A stretch of 61,979 bases of DNA, from the NCBI RefSeq assembly GCF_900112335.1, contig NZ_FOLG01000019.1, forward strand, positions 1-61,979, in the 5' to 3' direction. Numbering within the stretch: the first letter of the stretch is position 1; each line of letters begins with the position of its first letter. Shown piece by piece: positions 21,701 to 30,284 of the stretch. Under the pieces are notes generated by a model. The model did no database searches. It saw only the letters and a program-made list of their open reading frames with translations, and was not told where the DNA came from. A program made the position numbers and the translations under genes. The stretch comes from Tropicimonas isoalkanivorans (lineage in GTDB: Bacteria > Pseudomonadota > Alphaproteobacteria > Rhodobacterales > Rhodobacteraceae).

Positions 21701-24700
21701 CTTTTCGGTGTCGTCCTTGGTCGCCTTGCAGGCATAGCTCGTCTTGTTGGGGGTGAGCCTGCAGAGGCCATTGACGTTGATGTTGGCACTGGACGCCTCG
21801 CCGCCCGAGCCGCCGCCTCCGCCGACCGAGAACGCGCGGATGCCGGATGATGTGACTCCCAATGTGGTGATTGCGCCGCTGTTCGTCACGTTCACCGCGT
21901 TGGCATTGTTGCCTGAGCCGCCCCCGCCGCCGACATCGACCGCGAGGTTGAACTTGAGGGTCTCCTCGTCACTGCTGCCGATCAGCCGTGCCGCGACGTT
22001 GGCGGCGTTGCCGCCGTTTCCGCCGCCGCCGCCGACGGAGCCTGCGAAGATGCCGCGGGAGCCGCCGAGCCATGTGTCGATGGAGCCGGAGTTGTTGACC
22101 GTCACCGCCCCGCCGACGTTGCCCTTGCCGCCGCCGCCCCCGACGGAAACACCGATGTTCACGCTGCTGCCGGTGGTGAGCGCCCCTTGAACCGAGCCCA
22201 CGTTGCCGCCACTGCCGCCATTGCCGCCGATCGACATGGCAGAAATGGCGTCGGCCATGTAGCTGTCAGTCAGGAGGTTGCCGCTGTTCTTGACCGTGAC
22301 CGCCTTTCCGGTGCCGCCGCTTCCGCCGCCGCCACCCACGTCGACGTTGGCCTGGACCGAGCCGTCGCTGGAGACCGATACGTTGCCGGTATAAACCGAA
22401 CCGCCGGTGCCGCCATTGCCGCCGATGGATTGCGCCCGGATGGCGCTCGCGCCCAGCCCGAACGTGGAGATCGCGTTGTTGCTGGTCACCGATACGGTGC
22501 CGGCAATCCCGCCGCCACCGCCGGCGCCGCCGATTGAGACACCGAGCTCGCCCGTAAGCTCGCCCGCCGTCAACGCCCCCTCGATGACAAGGCCACCGCG
22601 CCCTCCTGCGCCGCCCACGGACCGCGCGCCGATACCGTCCGCGAAGGGGCCGACGGTCGTGATGGCGCCGTCAGACGTGACGGAAACATCGCCCGCACTG
22701 CCGCCTGCGCCGCCCTTCCCGCCGACGCCGACCTGAATCGCGCCCATCGAAAGGCCGCCGACCGTCGCCGTGGCTTTTGCCGCACCGCCGGAGCCGCCGG
22801 TGCTGACCGCCTCGATGCCGTCCGAGAGCGCGCCCTCTGTCTTGATCCGCCCTCCGCTGTAGACATAAACGTCAGAGCTCTGGCCGCCGCTGCCGCCGGA
22901 CCCGCCGACCGCAATGTTGACCGCGCCCGCCTGAATGGCGCCTGTGGCCAGGTTGAAGCCCGACTTGCCCCCACCGCCGCCGATGGAGGCCGCGTAGATG
23001 CCCTCGCTCACCTCGCCCAGCGTCGTGATGGCCGCGCCCGACGTTACGGAAACGGCGCTCGCGTTGCCGCCTGCGCCACCAGACCCGCCGAGCGACGCAT
23101 TAACCGACAGGCCCGCGGCCACGTCTGCCGCGATGGTTGCTCCGGCCGCACCGCCGCCTCCGGCGACGCTTGCCGCGTGAATGCCGGTCGAGATCTTGCC
23201 GGAGGTGGAGATGGTGCCGTCGGCAGCGACCGTCACGGCCCCGGCGGAACCGCCCTTGCCCGCGGACGAGCCCAAGGCAACATCCACGGACACTGCGGAG
23301 ACGCCACCGCCGGCGATGGTCGTCCCGGATGCGCCGCCGCCGCCCGCGATGGAGAGCGCCGCCACCCCATCGGAGTGGTCGCCTGCCGTGCTCACCGAAC
23401 CGAGCGAGGTGACGTTCACCGCACCGGACGCCCCCCCGTTCCCACCGGAGCCGCCCTTGGCGATGCTGAGAGATAGCCCGCCGCCCTCGTCCACGGTGAT
23501 CGCGGCACCCCCAACGCCGCCACCGCCGCCGACTGAGTGGCCGAAGACGCCCTGGGAGTTGTCGCCCTTGGTTGTGACATCGGCAGCGGTCGCCAGGTAC
23601 ACCTCGCCGCCGCTGCTGCCGTGACCGCCGGCGCCCGCGGCGCCGTAGCCGATGGAGATGGCCGGGTTGGCGCTGACGGAGATCGCCGCGCCGCCGGTAC
23701 CGCCGCCGCCGCCAATGGAACTGACGAGAATCCCGCGGGAGGTGTGGCCGGCGGTCGACACCGTCACAGGGCTGTTTTTGCCATAGCAGGCATCGCTGCC
23801 GGCATTGCCTTCGAAGGTATCGCAATAGGCGGCACTCGACGCGTTGCCGCCGCTGCCGCCAGTCCCGCCGATGGCCACGGAAGCGCCGAGCGAGACGGAG
23901 ACGGCCGACGATCCGCGCCCACCCCCGCCGCCGAGGGACATCGCGTGGAATGCGTCAGCGAAGTCGCCTGTTGTTGCGACCGATCCGGTGTTGACGATTG
24001 CCGCCGCACCACCGGTGCCGCCTCCGCCGCCAGAACCGCCCATCGCAACGAGACCGTTCGTGGAGTGGGTTGCGCCACCGCCGCCGCCAGTGCTGGCCGC
24101 AACAACGCCCGCTGCGGCCAGTCCGCCCGCCGTGATGTCGCCCGAGTTGGTGACGGTGACCGCGCCACCGCTGCCGCCGGAGCCACCGCTGCCGCCAAGC
24201 GCCTTGATCGCGTCCGCGCTGCCGCCGGATCCACCGCCGCCACCGACCGAGTGGGCGTAAAGGCCGTTTGCCACGATGCCGGAAACGGTGATGTCAGCCG
24301 CGTTGTCGACTTTCACAGCGCCGCCGTTCCCGCCGGCCGAGCCGGTGCTGCCGAGCGCCTCGACCCCGATGGCGGCGGACGCCTTGCCACCGCCCCCGCC
24401 TATCGAGAGCGCCGAGATCCCGTCTGCCGCGAGGCCTTGCGTCGCGATGCTGGCCCCATCGGTCGTGGTCACATTGACTGCGCCGCCGCGCCCGGCGCTC
24501 TGGTCGCCAGCGCTGTAGGCGACGAAGCCGACCGCAATGCCGCCGGCACCTGCGAAACCGCCGACGCTCTGCGCGAGGATGCCGCTGCCGTTGATGCCGG
24601 TGGTGGAGATCGTGGCATCTGTAGTCACGTTCACTGTGCCACCCGGCCCGCTGCCGGCGCCTGCGCCGCCTTTGCCCTTGCCCGCGAAGGCATCGCCGGA

Positions 24701-25759
24701 GCCACCGTCGCCCCCCGCTCCGCCATAGCTCTCCGCGAGGATGCCCTGCGCGTCCATGCCCTTGGTCGTGATTTTCGTATTGGAGACGGAGACGCTCGCC
24801 GTTCCACCCGATCCTCCCGCGCCGCCGTTGCCGCCCTTGCCGTTGCCGATAAACCTCGATGTGCCGGGTCCCCCGTCGCCACCGGAGCCGGCCGTGCTCG
24901 AGGCGCGAACCCCGTGAGACAGCGCGCCGCTCGTGGAGAAGGTTGCTTCGCCGCCGCCCTGGTTGATCTGGACGCTCACATTGCCGCCGGCGCCGCCGGT
25001 CCCGCCTGCGCCACCGATCGCTCCGCCTGCGTTCTTTTTCGTCTTGGTGACCAGCGATACACCCAGGCCCCCCAGGCCCCCGTTTCCGCCCACCGAAAGC
25101 GCGGCTACGGCCGGCCCGGGGCCTGACAGGTAGATCGCAGCCTCCTCGACCGTCGTCGTCGCTGCTTGTCCGTTGCCGCCGTTTCCGCCTCTTCCGCCGG
25201 TCACGTCCCCCCCACCCGCGGAAAGGGCGCCGCCGGTGCCGCCATTGCCACCCGTTGTCATGCTGGAAACCCCGGCCAACGCCCAGGCGATGGAGGCATC
25301 ATTGACGATGGTGGTGGCGGTGGAGCTGGCGCCACCCGCCCCGCCATTATAGCTTTTGACGCAACAGAGGGCGTCTCGCTCCTTACCGTTGCCTCCCTTG
25401 CCACCCTTCGTCTCGCTGCGGATGGCAGGGCCGCCGTTGATGATGGAGGAGTCCGTGCCATCGTAGGTGATCTTCGCGCTGAGCGGCGACTTGCCGTTGG
25501 TCGGAGGCTTTCCGTTTTGACCGTTATTCCCTGTGTTGGAGAGTTGGATCGACGGGTCGTTCCCCGACAATTCGATGTTGGAGGTCAGGGACTTGAAGAT
25601 CAGTTCCTGCAGGTTCACGACGACAGCGCCGTATTGGACGTCGCCTGTGCACGTTGCGACCGAACCGCTGAACGTACATCCTGCGTAGATCGGATGGGCA
25701 AGCGCTGTGGTGGAAAAGAGTGTGGCAAGGAAAACGCGCCGCGGGACCGGAAAAGACAT
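18764..25759 (-). CDS. giant glycine-rich autotransporter (type V secretion)
   Basis: A 2331-residue protein. A signal peptide is visible at residues 1-26 (basic start, ATLFSTTALAHPIYA). The passenger, to about residue 2050, is built from dozens of imperfect units of roughly 45-55 residues, each combining a Gly-run such as SVGGGGGSGG with a strand motif like VTVTNSGDITTxGxxAxGIxAxS, which predicts a long beta-helix with glycine loops. The last 275 residues or so are an outer-membrane beta-barrel ending in Phe (LRLEIRF). Function is probably adhesion or surface coating, which is inference. The start follows a strong GGGGGGTGAGAG ribosome site; a small dyad (ATCGA/TCGAT) lies at 25781-25795. 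Confidence 0.9.
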   Translation of the reverse strand: MSFPVPRRVFLATLFSTTALAHPIYAGCTFSGSVATCTGDVQYGAVVVNLQELIFKSLTSNIELSGNDPSIQLSNTGNNGQNGKPPTNGKSPLSAKITYDGTDSSIINGGPAIRSETKGGKGGNGKERDALCCVKSYNGGAGGASSTATTIVNDASIAWALAGVSSMTTGGNGGTGGALSAGGGDVTGGRGGNGGNGQAATTTVEEAAIYLSGPGPAVAALSVGGNGGLGGLGVSLVTKTKKNAGGAIGGAGGTGGAGGNVSVQINQGGGEATFSTSGALSHGVRASSTAGSGGDGGPGTSRFIGNGKGGNGGAGGSGGTASVSVSNTKITTKGMDAQGILAESYGGAGGDGGSGDAFAGKGKGGAGAGSGPGGTVNVTTDATISTTGINGSGILAQSVGGFAGAGGIAVGFVAYSAGDQSAGRGGAVNVTTTDGASIATQGLAADGISALSIGGGGGKASAAIGVEALGSTGSAGGNGGAVKVDNAADITVSGIVANGLYAHSVGGGGGSGGSADAIKALGGSGGSGGSGGAVTVTNSGDITAGGLAAAGVVAASTGGGGGATHSTNGLVAMGGSGGGGGTGGAAAIVNTGSVATTGDFADAFHAMSLGGGGGRGSSAVSVSLGASVAIGGTGGSGGNASSAAYCDTFEGNAGSDACYGKNSPVTVSTAGHTSRGILVSSIGGGGGTGGAAISVSANPAISIGYGAAGAGGHGSSGGEVYLATAADVTTKGDNSQGVFGHSVGGGGGVGGAAITVDEGGGLSLSIAKGGSGGNGGASGAVNVTSLGSVSTAGDHSDGVAALSIAGGGGASGTTIAGGGVSAVSVDVALGSSAGKGGSAGAVTVAADGTISTSGKISTGIHAASVAGGGGAAGATIAADVAAGLSVNASLGGSGGAGGNASAVSVTSGAAITTLGEVSEGIYAASIGGGGGKSGFNLATGAIQAGAVNIAVGGSGGSGGQSSDVYVYSGGRIKTEGALSDGIEAVSTGGSGGAAKATATVGGLSMGAIQVGVGGKGGAGGSAGDVSVTSDGAITTVGPFADGIGARSVGGAGGRGGLVIEGALTAGELTGELGVSIGGAGGGGGIAGTVSVTSNNAISTFGLGASAIRAQSIGGNGGTGGSVYTGNVSVSSDGSVQANVDVGGGGGSGGTGKAVTVKNSGNLLTDSYMADAISAMSIGGNGGSGGNVGSVQGALTTGSSVNIGVSVGGGGGKGNVGGAVTVNNSGSIDTWLGGSRGIFAGSVGGGGGNGGNAANVAARLIGSSDEETLKFNLAVDVGGGGGSGNNANAVNVTNSGAITTLGVTSSGIRAFSVGGGGGSGGEASSANINVNGLCRLTPNKTSYACKATKDDTEKPVTANLDVNVGGKAGAGGNGDTVTVTNTADIVTSGNTSYAIDAYSIGGGGGTGGEGAGGYGAWTTKKTNSAFKKYFGGANITFWTTAEIGIGGSGGAAGDGEDLTITNTADLSTNGDTSFAIKAQSIGGGGGTGGVGGSGLFGPVSVGGLGSGGGDGHAVSVTNTGGSIKTIGNGSGGIFAQSVGGGGGAAGDVTKALNFEWGDLNFGVGVGIQRASGAGGDSGDVTIATGSILTFGETAHGVFAQSVAGSGGAVGISGILQEGWNPFVGNAGDSGNAGAVDVTVDGSIVVKGDYAAGVFAQSVGGTGAKDTSGGVTVTVKNKISALGEGGRGILAQSETAVPTVTPLPPSGTALAVTGATTPPQQGNVVITVAESGNVSTGEDGAETIGIFGGTNNTLTNDGFIEQNNLSGYVIRTDGLGALAVANDGYITGSVLTDEPGSGAPGSIDFVNQSGHFGSGTTIDLGNGGFTNVSGWLSAAGSGVIGTSTFDVASFQVLSGSTTDVDLNFSDTSVESDLLIIKSASEIEYAGVVAPNVIGGLPESGDKGSVQIISATGAALRAAALDVSPSPIMGYGLMTNPGSATLTYDIDYVAWMQGDASPVGDNVTANHLSFGRHVDDLIGQRKSELALGGEQFDFVEDLALFLVNASDAGDLLDIYASFAPGEVFVPADAAAMAARRFSNDLFGCGSPVNDGMVTMTGDEGCAWVRLSGTGAYRDEDGLTSSYHESIFGAAAGAEWEMGERWTLGFGAAYDRSSIDSDAFDGSGDRFMLGVFGEGQFGATTLSASLSGGWQSYDFDRGLLTPDGKVTASSDPDTSWIAGHARLTQTVPVSAQVSLAPYVDLGVAQFWNDGFRESDAGTFGLDVSSNDETLVTLNPALVVNADMTANGREMTISGRAGVYGILSDTTRLTTARLTGANGLGPAFEIRDESDRYFADLGVGIDAAFSERVTLGASVDTLFSENWAEATGTLRLEIRF

Positions 25760-26039
25760 CTCTCACCCCCCTGAAAATGAATCGAGTCAGTCGATACAGC
25801 CTCCGGGGAACGGCGGAATCGGCGAATTAAAAATGTTAAACTGGATGAAAAATATTTCCGTTACCTGCGGCTTGTGGCAGATTTGAGACATATAGTGTCG
25901 TGGCGCGGTAACCTCGTCACGCAGCTGGTGGTCGATGGGCCAGCATTCTCGGGCAAATTCTCACGGGCGCACCTCGCGCACGGAGAAGTGGTGTCGCGTC
26001 TCAGGTTGCGGTCTCCGTTCGCGCTTGCGATTCGGGCGT

Positions 26040-26510
26040 TCACCAGAAGCCCCGGTGATCCTCGACGATTTCTTCCTCGAGTTCGGGAAACGGGCCGCGG
26101 ACTGCCACCTTGCGTCGTCCGGCCGCGAACACCTCGCGACAGCTCAGATCGAGCGTCAGGTTCTCCGGATTGTCGCCCGTCAATTCTGCCAGCCGCTTTT
26201 CGCTGAGGCCATAGACAAGCGTGCCGATCCCGGCCCAGTAGCACGCCCCGGCACACATGCAGCAAGGTTCAACCGAGGTCACGAGCGTGCACCGTTCGAG
26301 GAACGCCGGTTCGTATTGCCGCGCGGCCGCCCGGGCCACGTTGGTCTCCGCGTGGCCGACCCCGCGGTCCTGCGCGAAGGTGTTGCCTGACGAAATGAGA
26401 ACATCGCCGTCCGGTCCGACCAGGAGCGCTCCGAAGGGGTGGTTGCCGCTGGCCCGGCTCTGGGCCGCGATCTCCACCGCGAGACGTAGATAGTCCGTGT
26501 CGCTCCGCAT
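26040..26510 (-). CDS. cytidine/deoxycytidylate-type nucleoside deaminase
   Basis: A 156-residue zinc-dependent deaminase. The zinc site is clear: GHAETN supplies His and catalytic Glu, and EPCCMCAG supplies the two Cys. The C-terminal part (GLSEKRLAELTGDNPENLTLDLSCREVFAAG) resembles guanine deaminase or broad nucleoside deaminases more than the tRNA deaminase TadA. The ATG at 26510 has GGAGG-type bases just upstream; longer starts lack one. Substrate is not certain. It is divergent from the CAP-RTX gene. Confidence 0.85.
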   Translation of the reverse strand: MRSDTDYLRLAVEIAAQSRASGNHPFGALLVGPDGDVLISSGNTFAQDRGVGHAETNVARAAARQYEPAFLERCTLVTSVEPCCMCAGACYWAGIGTLVYGLSEKRLAELTGDNPENLTLDLSCREVFAAGRRKVAVRGPFPELEEEIVEDHRGFW

Positions 26511-26793
26511 GGCCGCCTCCATCGGACACATTGCCCGATGCGGGAAATGTCCCACTTCCCCCGGTCCGCCGCAACGCATTCGACGAGGAGTAGCGCAGTA
26601 TTTTCCGGACGACGGCGACGGGAACGAGGGCCGGCGACCGGTTGTCCGATGCGGGGGCCGAAGCGGGCGGCGCGGCGGCGACATCCTGCCGAACTTGGCG
26701 AAAACTCAACTATCGACTTCCTTTTGCCTAACTCTGCGCGAAATTCCCGGATGCACTGGAAGAACGGTTCCGTAAGCAGAAGAGACGCCAATC
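26511..26793. other. divergent intergenic region
   Basis: About 280 bases between the deaminase start and the CAP-RTX start. No gene is supported. It must hold two outward promoters, but no clear pair of hexamers stands out. Confidence 0.4.
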
Positions 26794-28317
26794 ATGTCAA
26801 CCGCAACCTCGGTAGAGCGGCAGATGCTCGACCTGATCAACGCGGCGCGGGCTAAGGAAGGCCTGAACCCGCTGAAGCTGGCGCTCGATCTCAACCAGTC
26901 GTCGGAGACTCATAGCCGCTGGATGCTCGGGGCGGATGTCTTTTCGCATACCGGCGCCGGTGGTTCCTCGGCTGGAGACCGGATGAAGGCCGCGGGGTTC
27001 GATTTCAGCGGAAGCTGGAGTTGGGGAGAGAACATTGCCTGGCAGAGCGAACGGGGAGCCACCGGTATCGCCGACGACGTGCAGGACCTGTTCACCAGTT
27101 TGATGAACAGCTCCGGGCACCGGGCGAACATTCTCTCGCCGAAGTTCGACTATGTGGGTATCGGCGTCGAGCGGGGCAACTTCGAGGGTTGGGACGCGGT
27201 AATGGTGACGCAGAACTTCGCCTCCACCTCCGCGAATGTGGCGCTGGATTCGGGAGGCTCGAACTCCACCTTCAATACGGGGCCCGGCGACGACGTGATA
27301 AGCGGCAGTGACTCGGCGGACGAGATCTTTGGCCGGGCCGGCGCTGATGTCCTGAAGGGCGGAGGCGGCGCCGACCAGTTGCACGGCGGCAAGGGAAACG
27401 ACCTCCTGAAAGGCCAGGGCGGGCGCGACACACTTTACGGCGACCTGAACGCGGACACGCTTCTGGGCGGCAACGGGGCGGACAAGCTCGACGGCGGTCA
27501 GGGCTGGGACGAGTTGCATGGCGGCAGTGGCCAGGACCGACTAATGGGCCAGAGGGGCAACGACACGCTCTACGGCAACGGCCATTCCGACACTCTGCTG
27601 GGTGGGGCCGACAACGACAAACTGTATGGCGGATGGGGCGCGGACGTCCTGAGGGGCGGAACCGGCGCTGACAGGCTGCACGGCGCCAAGGGCAATGACC
27701 TGCTGCGGGGGCAGGGCGGGCGCGACAGCCTTTTCGGCGGCCAGAATGCCGACACGCTTCTGGGTGGCAACGGAGCGGACAAGCTCGAGGGTGGCCAGGG
27801 GGCGGACGAACTTCGCGGCGGCCGGGGGAATGACCGCCTTGAAGGGCAAAGCGGCGCCGACCGGCTCTTTGGCAACGGCCATGCAGACACGCTGCTCGGC
27901 GGGGGAGGCCACGACAGGCTGCGCGGCGGTTGGGGCGAGGATCTGCTGAAGGGCGGGGCCGGCAGGGATCGACTGACCGGCGACGGTGGCAATGACAGGC
28001 TCATCGGAAACGGTGGCGCGGACGTTCTGAAAGGCGGGGCCGGCAGGGACAAGATGATTGGCGGTCATGGCAACGATAGACTGGTCGGCGGAAGCGGGGC
28101 TGACCGGTTTGTTTTCCATCGAGGCGACGGCGACGATGTCATCGGCGATTTTTCCGCCGGGATCGACAAAATCGACATCGACGGAGGCGCCTCGCGGTTC
28201 GGCCAACTGGAGATCACGAGGGTTGGGTCCGATACCGTCATCGAATTCTCCGACGTGTCGATCACGTTGCAGGACATTCGTCCGGGGCAACTCGACCAGC
28301 AAGATTTCTTGTTCTAA
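26794..28317 (+). CDS. CAP (SCP-like) domain protein with RTX calcium-binding repeats
   Basis: A 507-residue protein. Residues 1-150 form a CAP/SCP domain (MLDLINAARAKEGLNPLKL, WMLGADVFSHTGAGG, SWGENIAWQS, GHRANILSP). Residues 160-440 hold about 25-30 copies of the nonapeptide GGxGxDxLx, which bind calcium once outside the cell. The end (FHRGDGDDVIGDFSAGIDKIDI) is typical of type I-secreted RTX proteins, and there is no N-terminal signal peptide, which agrees with type I export. No transporter is encoded nearby. Bacterial CAP-domain roles are poorly known; some are nuclease-like or cell-wall linked. Confidence 0.85.
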   Translation: MSTATSVERQMLDLINAARAKEGLNPLKLALDLNQSSETHSRWMLGADVFSHTGAGGSSAGDRMKAAGFDFSGSWSWGENIAWQSERGATGIADDVQDLFTSLMNSSGHRANILSPKFDYVGIGVERGNFEGWDAVMVTQNFASTSANVALDSGGSNSTFNTGPGDDVISGSDSADEIFGRAGADVLKGGGGADQLHGGKGNDLLKGQGGRDTLYGDLNADTLLGGNGADKLDGGQGWDELHGGSGQDRLMGQRGNDTLYGNGHSDTLLGGADNDKLYGGWGADVLRGGTGADRLHGAKGNDLLRGQGGRDSLFGGQNADTLLGGNGADKLEGGQGADELRGGRGNDRLEGQSGADRLFGNGHADTLLGGGGHDRLRGGWGEDLLKGGAGRDRLTGDGGNDRLIGNGGADVLKGGAGRDKMIGGHGNDRLVGGSGADRFVFHRGDGDDVIGDFSAGIDKIDIDGGASRFGQLEITRVGSDTVIEFSDVSITLQDIRPGQLDQQDFLF

Positions 28318-28398
28318 CGGGTTGCGCCTCGTGTCCGGCGCCATAGGTCGGGTCAGATAATCGTTCCCCCCGCCGCGGCGTTGGACTAGCACCAGACC

Positions 28399-29058
28399 AT
28401 GCGTTCCCCGACCCCACCGACGCCCCCCCGTTCTCACCGCAGCCAGGAGGTTGGCGCACCGGCGTTTCTCTGGGTGCTTGTCGGCGCGATGGCCCTGATC
28501 GAACTGATCCTTAGTGCCGCCGATGCCGGCATTGTTGGATCGCCCGGGTGGCGTTGGGGCGCCTACCGCGTCGGGGCCTTTTGGCAACCGCTTCTGTCCG
28601 GGGAGGTCATTCCGGTCTTTCCCGGCCAGTCGGTTACGATGTTTGGCACCTACGCGTTCCTGCATGGGGGACTGATGCACCTGGTCTTGAACAGCGTCGT
28701 CCTGCTCGCGCTCGGAAAGTTCGTGTCCGCAAGCATCGGTCCGGGCAGGACCCTTCTGGTCCTCCTGTTCGCGGCGCTTGGCGGCGGTCTGGCATTTGGA
28801 CTGATCTCGTCCAGCGGTCTTCCCATGATTGGAGCATCGGGGGCCGTCTTCGGCCTGATCGGCGTCTGGCAAACGTGGGATTTCCTCAGACGTCGACGGG
28901 CGCACCGGCCGCTCCAGCCTGTGGTGCGATCCGTTCTGGCCCTGGTGATCGGGAACGTCGTGCTGTTCGTTTTCCTGAACGGCGGATTGGCATGGGAAGC
29001 GCACCTTGGGGGGTGGCTGGCCGGTTGCGCTGCGGCGACATCATTTGCCCGTAGATGA
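28399..29058 (+). CDS. rhomboid family intramembrane serine protease
   Basis: A 219-residue membrane protein with about six hydrophobic segments. The catalytic motifs are GASGAVFGLIG (nucleophile Ser) and a His in the last helix (WEAHLGGWLAG), with HGGLMHLVLN in the family's conserved loop. Rhomboids cleave other membrane proteins within the bilayer. No obvious substrate can be named; surface and exported proteins encoded around it are possible but unproven. It lies between the CAP-RTX gene and the YkuD-like gene on the same strand. Confidence 0.87.
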   Translation: MRSPTPPTPPRSHRSQEVGAPAFLWVLVGAMALIELILSAADAGIVGSPGWRWGAYRVGAFWQPLLSGEVIPVFPGQSVTMFGTYAFLHGGLMHLVLNSVVLLALGKFVSASIGPGRTLLVLLFAALGGGLAFGLISSSGLPMIGASGAVFGLIGVWQTWDFLRRRRAHRPLQPVVRSVLALVIGNVVLFVFLNGGLAWEAHLGGWLAGCAAATSFARR

Positions 29059-29180
29059 TCCCCAAAACGGTGTGAACCTTGGCCCAGTCCGCATCGGCCG
29101 GACTTGACTGGAATATCGCGTCCGCGTCCGCGATTTATGCTATGTTCGCGTCGAGGATACTCGGGCAGGAGAACAAAGCG

Positions 29181-30161
29181 ATGCAAACAAAGTCGCTACG
29201 CCTCATTTTGGCCGCCACGCTCGTGGCCGCCGTGTCGGGCGCAGTACCAATTCCCGCGAAAGCGCAAACCTCCGGCGTTCCGCCCTGGCTGCAGAAACAT
29301 GTCGGCACCGGCGACGGACAGATCGCGCCGGTTGTTCTGCAAAGGGCACGGGAACTCTACCGGCAAAAGGTGAGTCAGCGTGAGGTCAGGAACCCCTGTT
29401 ATCTGGCCATGGATGCGACCCGGCCGAGCACAGCGCCGAACGGCGATCCGGGGCAGCGGTTCTACGTGATCTGCGAGCAGGCGAAATCGTTTCGCGCGGT
29501 GTCATCCGGCTACGGAAACGGGCGGAAACTCAAACGCGCGGACTTTTCCAATGGTCGGCAGTGCGCGAGGAACTTCTCCAATGCCGAAGGGTCGAAGCTG
29601 ACGATGGGAGGGCCCTATGTGACGGCGGAGACGCGAACGTCGTTCAAGGGCTATTACCGTCAGTCGGGCCAGAGGAGGCCACTCCAACGCACGTTTCTTT
29701 TGTTTGACGGAGAAGGCGAGACGGAGAATGCGCGAGAGCGGGCCATCGGCGGGCACCCGGCCGTTTTCGTAAAATGGCAGTGCCGCTACAAGGATCCGAG
29801 CAGTTCCCACGCTGACGAGGAGGGGTACGTTCCCTATGGAGCGCTGGTGAACTACACCGGCGGGCGCAGCAATGGTTGCACGACATGGTCGCAGTCCGCG
29901 TCCGAGGAAATCCTCAAATTGGTGAAGGGAAATCCGACGACTCTTTACATCTACCCGGAGTCCCGCGACATCAGCGCCGTCGCCACCGCAGTCAAGACGG
30001 GGGCCTCCCTTTCGCAGGCCGGGCTCTACTGGAACGCATCCTGCCTGAAGGCAATCGGTGCGCCGATCTTCTGGCCCAAGAAAACGCTGCAGCCCATCAT
30101 CAACGAATGGAGGCGCTCCCTGCCGAAGCAGCCTCCGCTTGAACTGCCTGTCTGCAAATGA
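29181..30161 (+). CDS. exported YkuD_2-type L,D-transpeptidase-like protein
   Basis: A 326-residue protein with a signal peptide of about 29 residues (LAATLVAAVSGAVPIPAKAQ). The C-terminal half resembles the murein L,D-transpeptidase catalytic family: a Cys in GGRSNGCTTWS sits where the SxGC nucleophile is expected, followed by ILKLVKGNPTTLYIYPE. The usual His of the active site is not obvious, so activity is uncertain. The ATG at 29181 is chosen because the signal peptide starts there; the open frame extends 34 residues further without support. Confidence 0.62.
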   Translation: MQTKSLRLILAATLVAAVSGAVPIPAKAQTSGVPPWLQKHVGTGDGQIAPVVLQRARELYRQKVSQREVRNPCYLAMDATRPSTAPNGDPGQRFYVICEQAKSFRAVSSGYGNGRKLKRADFSNGRQCARNFSNAEGSKLTMGGPYVTAETRTSFKGYYRQSGQRRPLQRTFLLFDGEGETENARERAIGGHPAVFVKWQCRYKDPSSSHADEEGYVPYGALVNYTGGRSNGCTTWSQSASEEILKLVKGNPTTLYIYPESRDISAVATAVKTGASLSQAGLYWNASCLKAIGAPIFWPKKTLQPIINEWRRSLPKQPPLELPVCK

Positions 30162-30284
30162 GGCCATCGCCCGTGCAATGACTCGCGGCTCACCGCACGG
30201 ACGCCCTTCGCCGTTCGCAGCCGTCATAGCAAACGCTTGGGCAAGCGCACGCCGTCCCGAGGACTTGGATTTTTCGGGGCGACC

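Noticed and set aside
19196-21850. An 884-codon plus-strand reading frame.
   Set aside because: It lies opposite the autotransporter and arises from its GGC/GCC-rich repeats; it has no domain pattern and an Ala/Gly/Arg/Asp-rich composition.
23537-25126. A 529-codon plus-strand reading frame.
   Set aside because: Same cause as above, antisense to the repeat passenger.
18764-25759. Regular G+C-rich repeats that might be taken for a CRISPR array.
   Set aside because: The repeats are translated, imperfect and in one open frame, with no spacer structure and no cas genes.
27541-29004. A 487-codon minus-strand frame opposite the CAP-RTX and rhomboid genes.
   Set aside because: Antisense shadow of RTX repeats; the plus-strand proteins have clear families.
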